The position numbers were made by a program, and so were the translations under genes. DNA of 64,000 bases from positions 2,480,001 through 2,544,000 of the forward strand of contig NZ_CP107006.1 in NCBI RefSeq assembly GCF_022867795.2, in the 5' to 3' direction. Below the pieces are notes generated by a model. That model did not search any database and was not told the origin of the DNA. It worked only from the letters and a program-made list of their open reading frames with translations. This DNA comes from Chitinophaga horti (GTDB lineage: Bacteria; Bacteroidota; Bacteroidia; Chitinophagales; Chitinophagaceae). Of this stretch, positions 55,093 through 63,465 are shown in pieces (the first letter of the stretch is position 1; each line of letters starts with the position of its first letter).

Positions 55093-55103
55093 AAAGATCA
55101 TTA

Positions 55104-58100
55104 TTAAAAGTTAGCCTGAAGTGAGAAAGACATCGTTCTGGCAAATGGATAGTCGAGCCCGCGCTCTGTTTGTACGCGACTAAGGCGCGCCAGTTCGTTC
55201 ATGGTCACTGTAGCCGCCAGGCGGTTCATCTTCAGCGATCTCACAAAACGCATCTGGCTGAAATCATATCCAAAATTGATAGACGATAAGATCAGCTCAT
55301 GCTGGTCCTGCACGAACCGGGAGGTAGGACGGGTGGCGCTCAGGTCTGCAATGTTTTTATACAATGCCTGCTGACCCGGCGTTCTCCAGCGACCTTCGAG
55401 TAAACGAACGTCCACATTGTAGTTGATGTCTGCATTCTCGACCTTGTCTACCAGCGTCTGGTTGTAAATCTGTCCGCCCAAACGGTAGCTGAACGCCAGG
55501 TTGAGCGTAAGGCCTCTCAACTGTGAGTTGATGCCGAAGCTGCCATTGTATTTCGGCAGGTTGTCGCCCACTACTACCTGGTCGTCGGCAGACCATACAT
55601 AAGTGAGTTCGCCATTACGTTTTACATAGATCTCTGAACCGTTCGCCGGATCGATGCCCCGTGAAGGCACGGCCCATATGGCCGACGTAGACTGACCTTC
55701 CGCGAAACGTGTTACCGGCCTGTTGCTGCCAAGACCACCGCTTTGCAGCGTGCTATCCTGGCCTTTGTTGATCTGCGCCAGTGCGTTTGATACTTTGCGG
55801 ATCTTATTGGTATTGTGTGCGATGTTCGCGAAGGCGGTGATGTAAGCACGACGTTTCACATCCTGGAATATTCTGCCGGACACTGTTACCTGGAAGCCCT
55901 GGTTACGCTGCTCACCCACGTTCTCTTTGTACGAATTGAAACCGGTTGAAGGCGCAATGGTCTGATCGGATAATAGGTCTTTGGTATCGGTTATGTAAAA
56001 ATCAGCACGAAGTCCTAGTACCTTAAACAGATTCATGTCCACACCAACGTTCTTATCCTGCGCCTGTTGCCACTTGAGGTTAGGGTTCGCAGCTGCCAGC
56101 AGTTTAACACCCAGTTCGCCGTTGTAAACGCGGTCGGTGATGTAGCCGTAAGTGGCGATAGACTGGTAAGAACTGAAGTTTTGCGTACCCGTTGTACCGA
56201 TCGAGCCCCTGATTTTCATCTGGTCGATGAACTTCAGGTTTTCCATGAACTTTTCGTAGTGTACGTTCCAGCCCAAACCTACCGACCAGAAGTTACCCCA
56301 GCGGTTATTGGAGCCGAACTGCGAGCTACCGTTCGCGCGGTAAGACAGGTCGGCCAGGAAACGGTTATCGTACGAATAGTTGAGCGCCGTTGTAACGCCC
56401 ACGTTCCGTGTTTTGCTGGAACCACCTACCGCCTTGCTGCCAATCTGGTATTGGCTGCCGAACGTGATGTCATCCATCTTATCGTCCGGGAAGCCGATCA
56501 TCGTCATACCGCGCGTGCTTTGCGATTGCTGTTGCAGGCTATAGAATACATTGGTGAACACCTGGTTCTTGCCGAACATGAAAGAGTAGTTCAAACCAAG
56601 GTCGGTGCTGAATGTATTCGCTTTACCATTTGACGCGGTGTATTCACCACGCAGCAGGTACATTGGGTCCGAAGGTTGGATCGTGAGGTAACGGCTGTGC
56701 GAAGCAGGAATGAAATAATCGGAGCTGTTTTCGGTCAGGTTCAATCCTACCCTCCCCGTAACACGCAAGTTCTTTACTACCTCCCATTCACCATAAAAGT
56801 TTTCGATGATCGTTGTGTAGTCCGTCTGGTCCTTGATGTTCAGCGTAGCATTGTACAGTGGATTAGCCACATTCCCGTCGAATACCGGGATGAGGTGGTT
56901 GGCGGAGTCTTTGATGCGCCAGTAGGGATTCAGTTTCGTATAGTCGCCGAACAAGCCGTAAGGCGAGTTACGGGAAGTGTTTTTATCGATCGACAGGTTA
57001 TTACGGAAAGACACGTTGTTCTTACGGTAAGAAAGGTTCAACAGGCCCGAGATCGTGGTACGGTCAGAACCTTTCATCACACCGGCGATGCGGTTATAGT
57101 TGAGGCCCGCGGCATAACGCATGGCTTCATCACCACCATCCAGGTAGATGTTGTGCTTCTGCCCTACGCCGTTCTGCAACGGTTGTGACAACCAATAGGT
57201 ATTGACCCCATCCAGCGCCGCCTGCCTGTTTTTACTGTACAGTTGCATGAGTTCGTACTGGCGTTCGGGATAGGCCGAGTAGTATTTGCCTGCGAGCAAT
57301 TCCGCTTCCAGCTTTTGCGAGGAGTTGGTCATGTTGTAGCTGTTGAGGTCGGGCGCTGTAATATCCATGCTGCCTGTATAGGACAAGCGCAGTTTACCCG
57401 GCATGGGGCGCAGGGTTTCGATTACTACTACCCCATTGCCTGCTTTAGAACCGTAGATCGCTTTTGCAGAGGCGTCTTTCAGCAGCGTGATGCTGGCTAC
57501 GATGTTCATGTTCAGGTCATATATCTTTTGGAGCGTTGTTTCAAATCCGTCCAGGATGAAGAGCGGCATGTTCGGCGCGTTCTGGTAAGTAGCGTTCACG
57601 TCCGGCAAACCGGTTGGACCACGCAGGATGATTTCCGGCAGTTTATTCGGATCAGACCCCAGTTGTACATTATCGACAATGCGGATCGATGGGTCAAGGA
57701 TGGCCATGGCGGCCAGTACGTTCTGGTTGCTCACTCTTTTCAGTTCTGTACCACTAAACGTAGATACAGCACCCGTGAAGCTTTCGCGGGAACGGGTAAA
57801 TAAACCGTTGCTGATCACCACATCCTTTAAAGATGCCGTAGCCGCGCCCAGTGTGATCATACCTAACTCCAGCGGCGCGTTGCCTGTTACGGTAATGCGC
57901 CTTACGAACGAATGAAAACCGATAAACGAAACCGCGATATTATAAGTACCTGGTTCCACTTTCGGGATCACGAATACGCCGTCGCTATTGGTAGATGCAC
58001 CCTTACCGCCAGGCTGCAGCATCACCGTAGCACCTGGAATGGGCCTGCCGGAGCTGTCTTTCACAGTGCCGGATACGTTCTGCACGACCACCTGCGCCGG

Positions 58101-58523
58101 CCCCTGTAAGGGCTGCTGTGATAGTGGTTTGCGGGAAATCATGATCGTTTTATCCGCGATACGGTAGTTCAGCGGTAAATTCTTCATGGCAAGGTCGAGA
58201 AAGTCTTTCAACGGCATATCATACACCGTGAGTGTTACAGGCGTGCCTTCCTGTATAACATCGGCATTGCCGAAAATCACATAACCGGTTTGGTCTTTAA
58301 CGGCCGTAAATACTTTTTTCAGCGGTACATTTTTACCCGAAAAGGTAATCGACTGGGAAACTCCGGTAGCATAAACATTTAGAAAGGCGACAGTCAGTAT
58401 AAATGCGGTCAGCTTCATTACTAACGAGATTTTGGTTAGGCACCGGCGCCACTTTGGCTGGTCTGGACAGACCCCGCCCACGGCAAAGCCAGTGCAATTA
58501 GCGATTTTTTGCATACATTGCAT
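55104..58523 (-). CDS. SusC-family TonB-dependent transporter with N-terminal STN domain
   Basis: About 1139 residues from MQCMQKI; a further upstream start is possible. The leader contains a hydrophobic signal (MKLTAFILTVAFLNVYA), then an STN secretin-type domain (VPLKKVFTAVKDQTGYVIFGN, MPLKDFLDLAMKNLPLNYRI), which contacts the FecR anti-sigma factor. A carboxypeptidase-D-like regulatory domain, plug (KDVVISNGLFTRSRES, LLKDASAKAIYGSKAGNGVV) and barrel ending FSLQANF follow. It both imports a ligand and signals its presence to the FecR/sigma pair encoded just upstream. Confidence 0.95.
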   Translation of the reverse strand: MQCMQKIANCTGFAVGGVCPDQPKWRRCLTKISLVMKLTAFILTVAFLNVYATGVSQSITFSGKNVPLKKVFTAVKDQTGYVIFGNADVIQEGTPVTLTVYDMPLKDFLDLAMKNLPLNYRIADKTIMISRKPLSQQPLQGPAQVVVQNVSGTVKDSSGRPIPGATVMLQPGGKGASTNSDGVFVIPKVEPGTYNIAVSFIGFHSFVRRITVTGNAPLELGMITLGAATASLKDVVISNGLFTRSRESFTGAVSTFSGTELKRVSNQNVLAAMAILDPSIRIVDNVQLGSDPNKLPEIILRGPTGLPDVNATYQNAPNMPLFILDGFETTLQKIYDLNMNIVASITLLKDASAKAIYGSKAGNGVVVIETLRPMPGKLRLSYTGSMDITAPDLNSYNMTNSSQKLEAELLAGKYYSAYPERQYELMQLYSKNRQAALDGVNTYWLSQPLQNGVGQKHNIYLDGGDEAMRYAAGLNYNRIAGVMKGSDRTTISGLLNLSYRKNNVSFRNNLSIDKNTSRNSPYGLFGDYTKLNPYWRIKDSANHLIPVFDGNVANPLYNATLNIKDQTDYTTIIENFYGEWEVVKNLRVTGRVGLNLTENSSDYFIPASHSRYLTIQPSDPMYLLRGEYTASNGKANTFSTDLGLNYSFMFGKNQVFTNVFYSLQQQSQSTRGMTMIGFPDDKMDDITFGSQYQIGSKAVGGSSKTRNVGVTTALNYSYDNRFLADLSYRANGSSQFGSNNRWGNFWSVGLGWNVHYEKFMENLKFIDQMKIRGSIGTTGTQNFSSYQSIATYGYITDRVYNGELGVKLLAAANPNLKWQQAQDKNVGVDMNLFKVLGLRADFYITDTKDLLSDQTIAPSTGFNSYKENVGEQRNQGFQVTVSGRIFQDVKRRAYITAFANIAHNTNKIRKVSNALAQINKGQDSTLQSGGLGSNRPVTRFAEGQSTSAIWAVPSRGIDPANGSEIYVKRNGELTYVWSADDQVVVGDNLPKYNGSFGINSQLRGLTLNLAFSYRLGGQIYNQTLVDKVENADINYNVDVRLLEGRWRTPGQQALYKNIADLSATRPTSRFVQDQHELILSSINFGYDFSQMRFVRSLKMNRLAATVTMNELARLSRVQTERGLDYPFARTMSFSLQANF

Positions 58524-58585
58524 TAGTTTGGTTGTCAAATAATTAAAGTTTACACGAACCGATATTAAAAGCATCCGAACTGTTC

Positions 58586-58616
58586 ACCGGGAGTGCTGCA
58601 ACATTCCCGGTTTTTT
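58586..58616 (+). terminator. Plus-strand terminator opposite the SusC leader
   Basis: A 7-bp stem ACCGGGA/TCCCGGT (58586-58611) with a 12-nt loop is followed on the plus strand by six Ts. No plus-strand gene ends here, so it could end an antisense RNA running across the SusC 5' region, or on the minus strand act as a leader hairpin. Confidence 0.5.
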
Positions 58617-58744
58617 ATTTCGGCGCCTTTATGTTCAGGCATAGTTTGCCCTGGAGCCTGCCTATTGCCTGCTCCGGACTGTTTAATACAACTCGTTTAT
58701 TGGCTGCTACTAAAGTTTATAAATGGTTGACCTCTTATCTCGTT

Positions 58745-59887
58745 TTATGGTAATACAGTAAGTTTCCGTCCGTCTAACTTGAAATGCACCCCTGCGCCTT
58801 CCAGCCCTGCCAGTACATCGGCCAGCTTTACATTACGGCTCATTTCGCCGAAGAAGTGCAGGTTGGGTATACCTTTTTCGTATACCACTTCTATATCGTA
58901 CCACCGTTCCAACTGGTTCATCACCTCTTGCACGCCCGCCCCTTCGAAGTTGAACAGGCCGTTTTTCCAGGCTAAAACCTTGTCGGTATCGGCATGGTTG
59001 ATCAGTTTAATATTGTCGGTTACTTTCGCCTGCTGACCGGGCTTAAGTAACATGCTGTTTCCTGCGTGTTCCACTTTTACACTGCCTGCGAGTAAGGTAG
59101 TGTGCATAGCCGCCTCGTTCGCATAGGCGTTTACGTTAAAGCTCGTACCCAACACCTGTATTTTCGTATCGCCTATATTCACTAAGAACGGGCGTTGTGG
59201 ATCTGCGGCCACTTCAAAGTAAGCCTCGCCGGTAATTTCAACGCTCCTTTCGCTGCCTGTAAACGCAGTAGGGAAACGTAATGTGGAGGCCGAGTTCAGC
59301 CAGATTTTCGTACCGTCGGGCAGCAGTAACTGGAACTGCCTGCTGCGGGGAATTGTAATAGTATTCATGCTTACCGCACCGGCATGCTGCGCATCGTAGG
59401 CCAGTTGCCCGTTCGCCAGTGTCACTGTTGTTCCATTCTGGGTGGCGATGGTGCCATTGCCCAGGCTGTCCAGCACTACCTGCGATCCGTTGGCCAGGGT
59501 CAGGATGGCGCCCTCCCTTCCCGGCTCAATTTCGGTTGGTTGCTGTGCGGTATTACCCGCTATGGTTGGTTGGTTTTTAACGGAATATTGATAGGCGAAG
59601 TAACTGCCCGTGCCGAGCAGCAATACGATAGCGGCCGCATAACGCCACCAGCCACGATTGATCGACCGCACCGGCGCTTCCACCATCCTTGCCTGCACGG
59701 CGGCCAGTGCGCGGTCCTCGCGCGCAGCGTCCGACAGCCCAGACACCTGCAGTTCATCCATCGCCTGTAACCACGCGGCTTCTGATTCCGGCTTGTCCAG
59801 CGTCTCCCAAAGTCGCCTGAACTCTGCTTCGGTCAGCTCGTCCGACAGGTATTTATCGATTAAATGTTGCAGTTCGCTGGATGTCAT
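58745..59887 (-). CDS. FecR-family anti-sigma factor
   Basis: 380 residues: an N-terminal cytoplasmic anti-sigma domain (LIDKYLSDELTEAEFRRLWE), a single membrane helix (about 82-102), and a periplasmic FecR domain (LTLANGSQVVLDSLGNG; RQFQLLLPDGTKIWLNSASTLRFPTAF; GEAYFEVAADPQRPFLVN) plus a C-terminal DUF4974-like piece (LERWYDIEVVYEKG). It holds the ECF sigma factor inactive until the STN-SusC signals ligand. The gap to the sigma gene is about 80 bp. Confidence 0.95.
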   Translation of the reverse strand: MTSSELQHLIDKYLSDELTEAEFRRLWETLDKPESEAAWLQAMDELQVSGLSDAAREDRALAAVQARMVEAPVRSINRGWWRYAAAIVLLLGTGSYFAYQYSVKNQPTIAGNTAQQPTEIEPGREGAILTLANGSQVVLDSLGNGTIATQNGTTVTLANGQLAYDAQHAGAVSMNTITIPRSRQFQLLLPDGTKIWLNSASTLRFPTAFTGSERSVEITGEAYFEVAADPQRPFLVNIGDTKIQVLGTSFNVNAYANEAAMHTTLLAGSVKVEHAGNSMLLKPGQQAKVTDNIKLINHADTDKVLAWKNGLFNFEGAGVQEVMNQLERWYDIEVVYEKGIPNLHFFGEMSRNVKLADVLAGLEGAGVHFKLDGRKLTVLP

Positions 59888-59965
59888 ATCGCGGGAGTTT
59901 TATGCCCTTGTACCTATTAGTACCGCGGGGAAGTAAAAAGGAAGTGCCGGTCTTAAAATATTTTT

Positions 59966-60577
59966 TCACCGCTTCGTCAGCCAGTAGATCGTCAATATCA
60001 CCGGCAGCCTGCTGTACTGCCCCAGGTGCACCCGCAGGAAGGCGATGGCCCTGACGATATAGTCCTTAACAGTTTTAGCACTCACGCCCATCTGCAGCCC
60101 GATCTCCTCATGCTTTAAGCCCTGCTCGCGGCTGAGGCGAAAGGCCCGTTGTTGCTGCGGGGGCAGCAAACGAATGCCTTCTTCCAGCACTTGCTGCAAC
60201 TCTTTCAGCTGCATACTGGCTTCGGCATCGGTGGATTGAAGGCGGTGAGACTGGTAATGGAGATAGGCATCCTCCACCTTGAGGCGGCGGAGCTTTTTGT
60301 GTACGGCAAACTTGACGGCATTGAAGAGGAAAGCCTTCACGTTCAGGACGGCGGCCATCTTTTCCCGTTGCTTCCAGAAATCGACGAATACATCCTGGGC
60401 GATATCATCTGCCAGACCGGCATCTTTCATCATGACTAAAGCAAAGGAAAATACGGGGTCCCAGTAGTGGCGGAACAGCGTTTCGAAAGCCAAAGCATCC
60501 CCGGCTGCAATCATTTGCACTAATTCTCGCTCGTTATGCAGTTCGTTATTTCCGGGCTCGGGCATGCTTTCATTCAC
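59966..60577 (-). CDS. ECF RNA polymerase sigma factor
   Basis: 203 residues. Region 2 (ALAFETLFRHYWDPVFSFALVMM, AQDVFVDFWKQ) and region 4 (LPPQQQRAFRLSREQGLKHEEIGLQMGVSAKTVKDYIVRAI) are clear. The C terminus carries a short hydrophobic tail (LPVILTIYWLTKR). It directs transcription of the adjacent STN-SusC locus in answer to FecR release. TAGTTTTG lies 22 nt upstream of the start, so its own gene is read by the housekeeping sigma. Confidence 0.95.
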   Translation of the reverse strand: MNESMPEPGNNELHNERELVQMIAAGDALAFETLFRHYWDPVFSFALVMMKDAGLADDIAQDVFVDFWKQREKMAAVLNVKAFLFNAVKFAVHKKLRRLKVEDAYLHYQSHRLQSTDAEASMQLKELQQVLEEGIRLLPPQQQRAFRLSREQGLKHEEIGLQMGVSAKTVKDYIVRAIAFLRVHLGQYSRLPVILTIYWLTKR

Positions 60578-60599
60578 AATTTGGTAGGTTCGGCACGTG

Positions 60600-60607
60600 C
60601 AAAACTA
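60600..60607 (-). promoter_or_regulatory. -7 promoter element of the ECF sigma gene
   Basis: On the minus strand TAGTTTTG matches TAnnTTTG exactly and stands 22 nt before the ATG at 60577. The same octamer precedes ppc. Confidence 0.5.
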
Positions 60608-60682
60608 CCTAAAAATGAATTATTTTAATGAAAATGGCAAGAAGTATCGTCTTTCAGACAACGTTTAGAATTATTGATATAA

Positions 60683-61549
60683 CTATTTTGCGAGGCGCTT
60701 GCGGTAGTCCGCTTCAATTTTGGAGAGGCGGGATTTAAATTCCGCTTTGTCCGTGAACAACGTTGGATTATAAGCATCCTGCTCCTTCCGTTTTTTGTGT
60801 AAGTCGAACTGGCTGGCGTGAGCGGCCACCCATATGTCGAAGTCGAGTTTCGGCATTGCTGCAAGTGTGTACGCGTAGTCCGCTGCCATGCCAGGATAGC
60901 TGTGTACCGCCTCGAAAGAACTATCGATAATGATAGTGGGCATGTTGGCAATCAGCACTTTGTACATCTTGCTTTCATCCTTCACATTCAGCATAAAACT
61001 ACAGGAACCCTTCGTATGGCCGGGGTGGTGCAGCAGTGTGAGCGTCACATTTCCCAACTGAATTTTATCATTGTTATTTAACAGGCGATCGGCCTTCACG
61101 GGTGCGAACGCCGCCTGTTTCCCACCGAAGTAATAGTCAGACTTGCCGCCGTCTGCCAGCACGGCTGCATCTTTTGCATCGACCATTACTTTGGCGCCGG
61201 TCGCCTTTTTCAAAGCTGCCAGCGCGCCAACGTGGTCGAAATGCACCTGGTTGGTAGTCAGTATCTTTACATCCGTGAGCTTAAAGCCTAAAGTTTTAAT
61301 ATTCGCAGTGATGATCGGCGCAGAGTTGGCCAGACCAGTATTAATCAAAATATGCCCTTCCGAAGAAGTAATGAGATAACTGGCCAGATCGCGGGTGCCT
61401 ACGTAATACACGTTGCCTGCAATACGAAACGGCTTGTACGGCTGGGACCAGTCGGCGCTCTGGGCTTTGGGTTCTTTTACCTGCTGCGCGCTGGTAATGA
61501 GTGGCAGCATGGCCAGCCAGGTAAGGAGGACAATGGTTTTAGTAGTCAT
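60683..61549 (-). CDS. Subclass B3 metallo-beta-lactamase with Gln in the first zinc position
   Basis: 288 residues, signal peptide ending TSAQ. The opening WSQPYKPFRIAGNVYYVGT is typical of subclass B3. The main zinc motif reads NQVHFDHVGA: Gln101, His103, Asp105, His106, so the usual first His (His116 in standard numbering) is Gln, as in GOB-type enzymes. Other ligands are His178 (HPGHTKGS) and His244 (AAHASQF). It hydrolyses beta-lactams in the periplasm if active; chromosomal B3 enzymes are frequent in environmental Bacteroidota. No mobile element is near it, so it appears to be intrinsic. Confidence 0.9.
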   Translation of the reverse strand: MTTKTIVLLTWLAMLPLITSAQQVKEPKAQSADWSQPYKPFRIAGNVYYVGTRDLASYLITSSEGHILINTGLANSAPIITANIKTLGFKLTDVKILTTNQVHFDHVGALAALKKATGAKVMVDAKDAAVLADGGKSDYYFGGKQAAFAPVKADRLLNNNDKIQLGNVTLTLLHHPGHTKGSCSFMLNVKDESKMYKVLIANMPTIIIDSSFEAVHSYPGMAADYAYTLAAMPKLDFDIWVAAHASQFDLHKKRKEQDAYNPTLFTDKAEFKSRLSKIEADYRKRLAK

Positions 61550-61561
61550 ATGTGCATGGTT

Positions 61562-62824
61562 TTAATAAATCAACCTGAGTCTCACCGTATCCACCCCTTC
61601 CCTTAATTCCTTCAACAAGCCAGGCTTGTAGCCGGTATCGATGTCTGTGATCACATAACCGATCTGCCGGTTGGACACCATAAACTGGGCAACAATGTTG
61701 ATCTCATGCCGTGCAAACACAGCCTCAATCTTCGCCATCACGCCCGGTGCATTACGGTGGATATGTACCAGTCGGTGCGCATTTTCTGTACGCGGCGGAT
61801 GGAAGCCGGTAAAGTTACAACTGCCGGAGGTACTGCCTTCGTTCATAAAGAAAACCACCTTTTCAGCGACGTCCCCGGCGGTTTGGTCAAATACGATGAT
61901 GCCTTTTTCGCAGGCTGCCACCGCGAAGTCCGGCGAAGCCGCCTGTCCGAACAAGCCGATCGCTTTTAATCGTGTTGCCTGTTCCAGCGGCACCGCTACC
62001 CCTTCACCACAAAGCAGAATGCCCGCCGAAGCGATCGTTACCTCGTCCACATGCGCCCTTTCGATCACATTATACCCCTCTGCACGAAAACGTTCCGCCA
62101 CCCGGGCATCGACCTTACCTATCACGAGGCAATTAATCCGGTGTTTGGGGTACGACATTGCCCTGGGCAGGTTATTGATATATAAGAACTCGTCGAGGCT
62201 GGGCGTAATGTAGTCCGCCTTTTCAACCACCGACTTCCGGGCGATATTTTCTGTAAAGGCGAAAAACTTCTTTACCAATCCCGATTCCTTCAGTTGAAAG
62301 TCGGAGTAACCGTCGCCGATACCATATACATCGCCGGGCAGCGCCAGCTCTTTCAGCAGGATCACCTTGCCGCCTTCTTTAGAAAGCGGGTTGTTACGAT
62401 CGTAGCCGATAATGTTGCCGGCTTCGTCAAAAACGAAGGTATTGGCGTAAATATTTTCCGGTTTGATGTGATATTCCGTTACCACCGGCGTAATAAATTC
62501 TTTGAACCCGCCGGATACAATGAGCACGCCTTCCTGGTGATTCCGGAAAAAGATCGTGTTACGGGCGAAGGAAGGTGATACTTTACCTTTGAGGTGTTTC
62601 ACCAGCTGTTCGAGGTGTGTGCGGTTAGCCTGTAGCAGCTTTACGCGGCCTTCCAGGCTTTCGCTAAAAGACAGTTTACCTTCCATGGCCAGGTTGGTAA
62701 AGTCTTCTATCTGTTTATAAATAGCTTCGCGGTCGGGATTATTTTCCAGGGAAATGCGGGCCAGTTCGTCGAGTGCCTCTACCTGTGTGAAGGTGCTATC
62801 AAAGTCAATTACAAAAAAGTCCAT
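61562..62824 (-). CDS. HAD phosphoserine-phosphatase-like protein fused to a SerA remnant and ACT domain
   Basis: 420 residues from MDFFVIDFDST. Residues 1-215 form a HAD-IB phosphatase with nucleophile Asp7 and Asp9 (DFDST), Ser104 (VSGGF), Lys153 (SKEGGK) and GDGYSD (Asp171, Asp175). Residues 230-322 resemble the substrate-binding part of phosphoglycerate dehydrogenase (RLKAIGLFGQAASPDFAVA, ACEKGIIVFDQTAGDVAEKV), and 327-420 match the SerA linker and ACT domain (NEGSTSGSCNFTGF, HRLVHIHRNAPGVM, VDTVRLRLIY). The NAD-binding domain that should separate these two is absent, so dehydrogenase activity is not expected. The enzyme probably makes serine from phosphoserine, with the remnant serving as a regulatory module. 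Confidence 0.88.
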   Translation of the reverse strand: MDFFVIDFDSTFTQVEALDELARISLENNPDREAIYKQIEDFTNLAMEGKLSFSESLEGRVKLLQANRTHLEQLVKHLKGKVSPSFARNTIFFRNHQEGVLIVSGGFKEFITPVVTEYHIKPENIYANTFVFDEAGNIIGYDRNNPLSKEGGKVILLKELALPGDVYGIGDGYSDFQLKESGLVKKFFAFTENIARKSVVEKADYITPSLDEFLYINNLPRAMSYPKHRINCLVIGKVDARVAERFRAEGYNVIERAHVDEVTIASAGILLCGEGVAVPLEQATRLKAIGLFGQAASPDFAVAACEKGIIVFDQTAGDVAEKVVFFMNEGSTSGSCNFTGFHPPRTENAHRLVHIHRNAPGVMAKIEAVFARHEINIVAQFMVSNRQIGYVITDIDTGYKPGLLKELREGVDTVRLRLIY

Positions 62825-62878
62825 CTGATTTCGCTTTTGCGGATGCGAAATTTGCAAATTTTAGCGACTATTTCAGAC

Positions 62879-63370
62879 TTATTTGTAAGGTGCGAGGTTG
62901 GCGAAGCCGGCTATTGATAACATTCCCCTGATCTGCCTTTTCATTTCGGCCATGGTATCCACTTTGCGCAGTACGGGCACTTTGCGCAGGGCGAACATAC
63001 GTTCGGTGTGGCCGGTGGTGAAAATAACGGCGGGGATGGCCGACAGTTCGGTGTCACGGCGAATGAGATCGAGGGCTTCCATGCCGTTCACGCCGGGCAT
63101 GTTGTAGTCCAGTACCACCAGGTCGGGCAGCGATTTGTTACGTTTGGCTTCATGAAGGCAGGCAAGGGCCGACTGCCCGCTGATCGCGTGCAGTAATTCA
63201 AATTGGCCTCCCATGGATTCCAGGGCTAGTTCGAAAAAGTCATAATCGTCGGCATCATCTTCGGCATACAGGATCTTAATCGGTGCTTCTGGCTGGGTTA
63301 AGGAATGGAAAGTGTCAATATGCATCGGGTCTACTTCAATTTTACTCATATCACAGCTGTTCAATCTCAT
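62879..63370 (-). CDS. Stand-alone receiver-domain protein
   Basis: 163 residues (a start seven codons later, MSKIEVD, is also possible). A single CheY-like receiver from about residue 30: YAEDDADD (acidic pocket), VVLDYNMPGVNG (phosphoacceptor Asp), FTTG (switch Thr) and RKVDTM, where the conserved Lys is followed by Val rather than Pro. It has no output domain, so it acts by protein contact or as a phosphate shuttle. No kinase is adjacent. This rec-only class is common in Bacteroidota. Confidence 0.88.
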   Translation of the reverse strand: MRLNSCDMSKIEVDPMHIDTFHSLTQPEAPIKILYAEDDADDYDFFELALESMGGQFELLHAISGQSALACLHEAKRNKSLPDLVVLDYNMPGVNGMEALDLIRRDTELSAIPAVIFTTGHTERMFALRKVPVLRKVDTMAEMKRQIRGMLSIAGFANLAPYK

Positions 63371-63414
63371 GTATAACGACAGAATGGGGGCTTAGGGACC
63401 ATATCAGGCAAAAA

Positions 63415-63459
63415 AACATCAGTATCGGCAGGAGTGTAATATCACGCTCCCGCCGATAC
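63415..63459 (-). terminator. Terminator of the DUF4198-like gene
   Basis: A 16-bp stem with one mismatch and one G-T pair (GTATCGGC-GGAG against CTCC-GCCGATAC; 63422-63459) lies 6 bp after the stop at 63466 and is followed on the minus strand by a T run around 63410-63417. Confidence 0.85.
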
Positions 63460-63465
63460 CATAAA

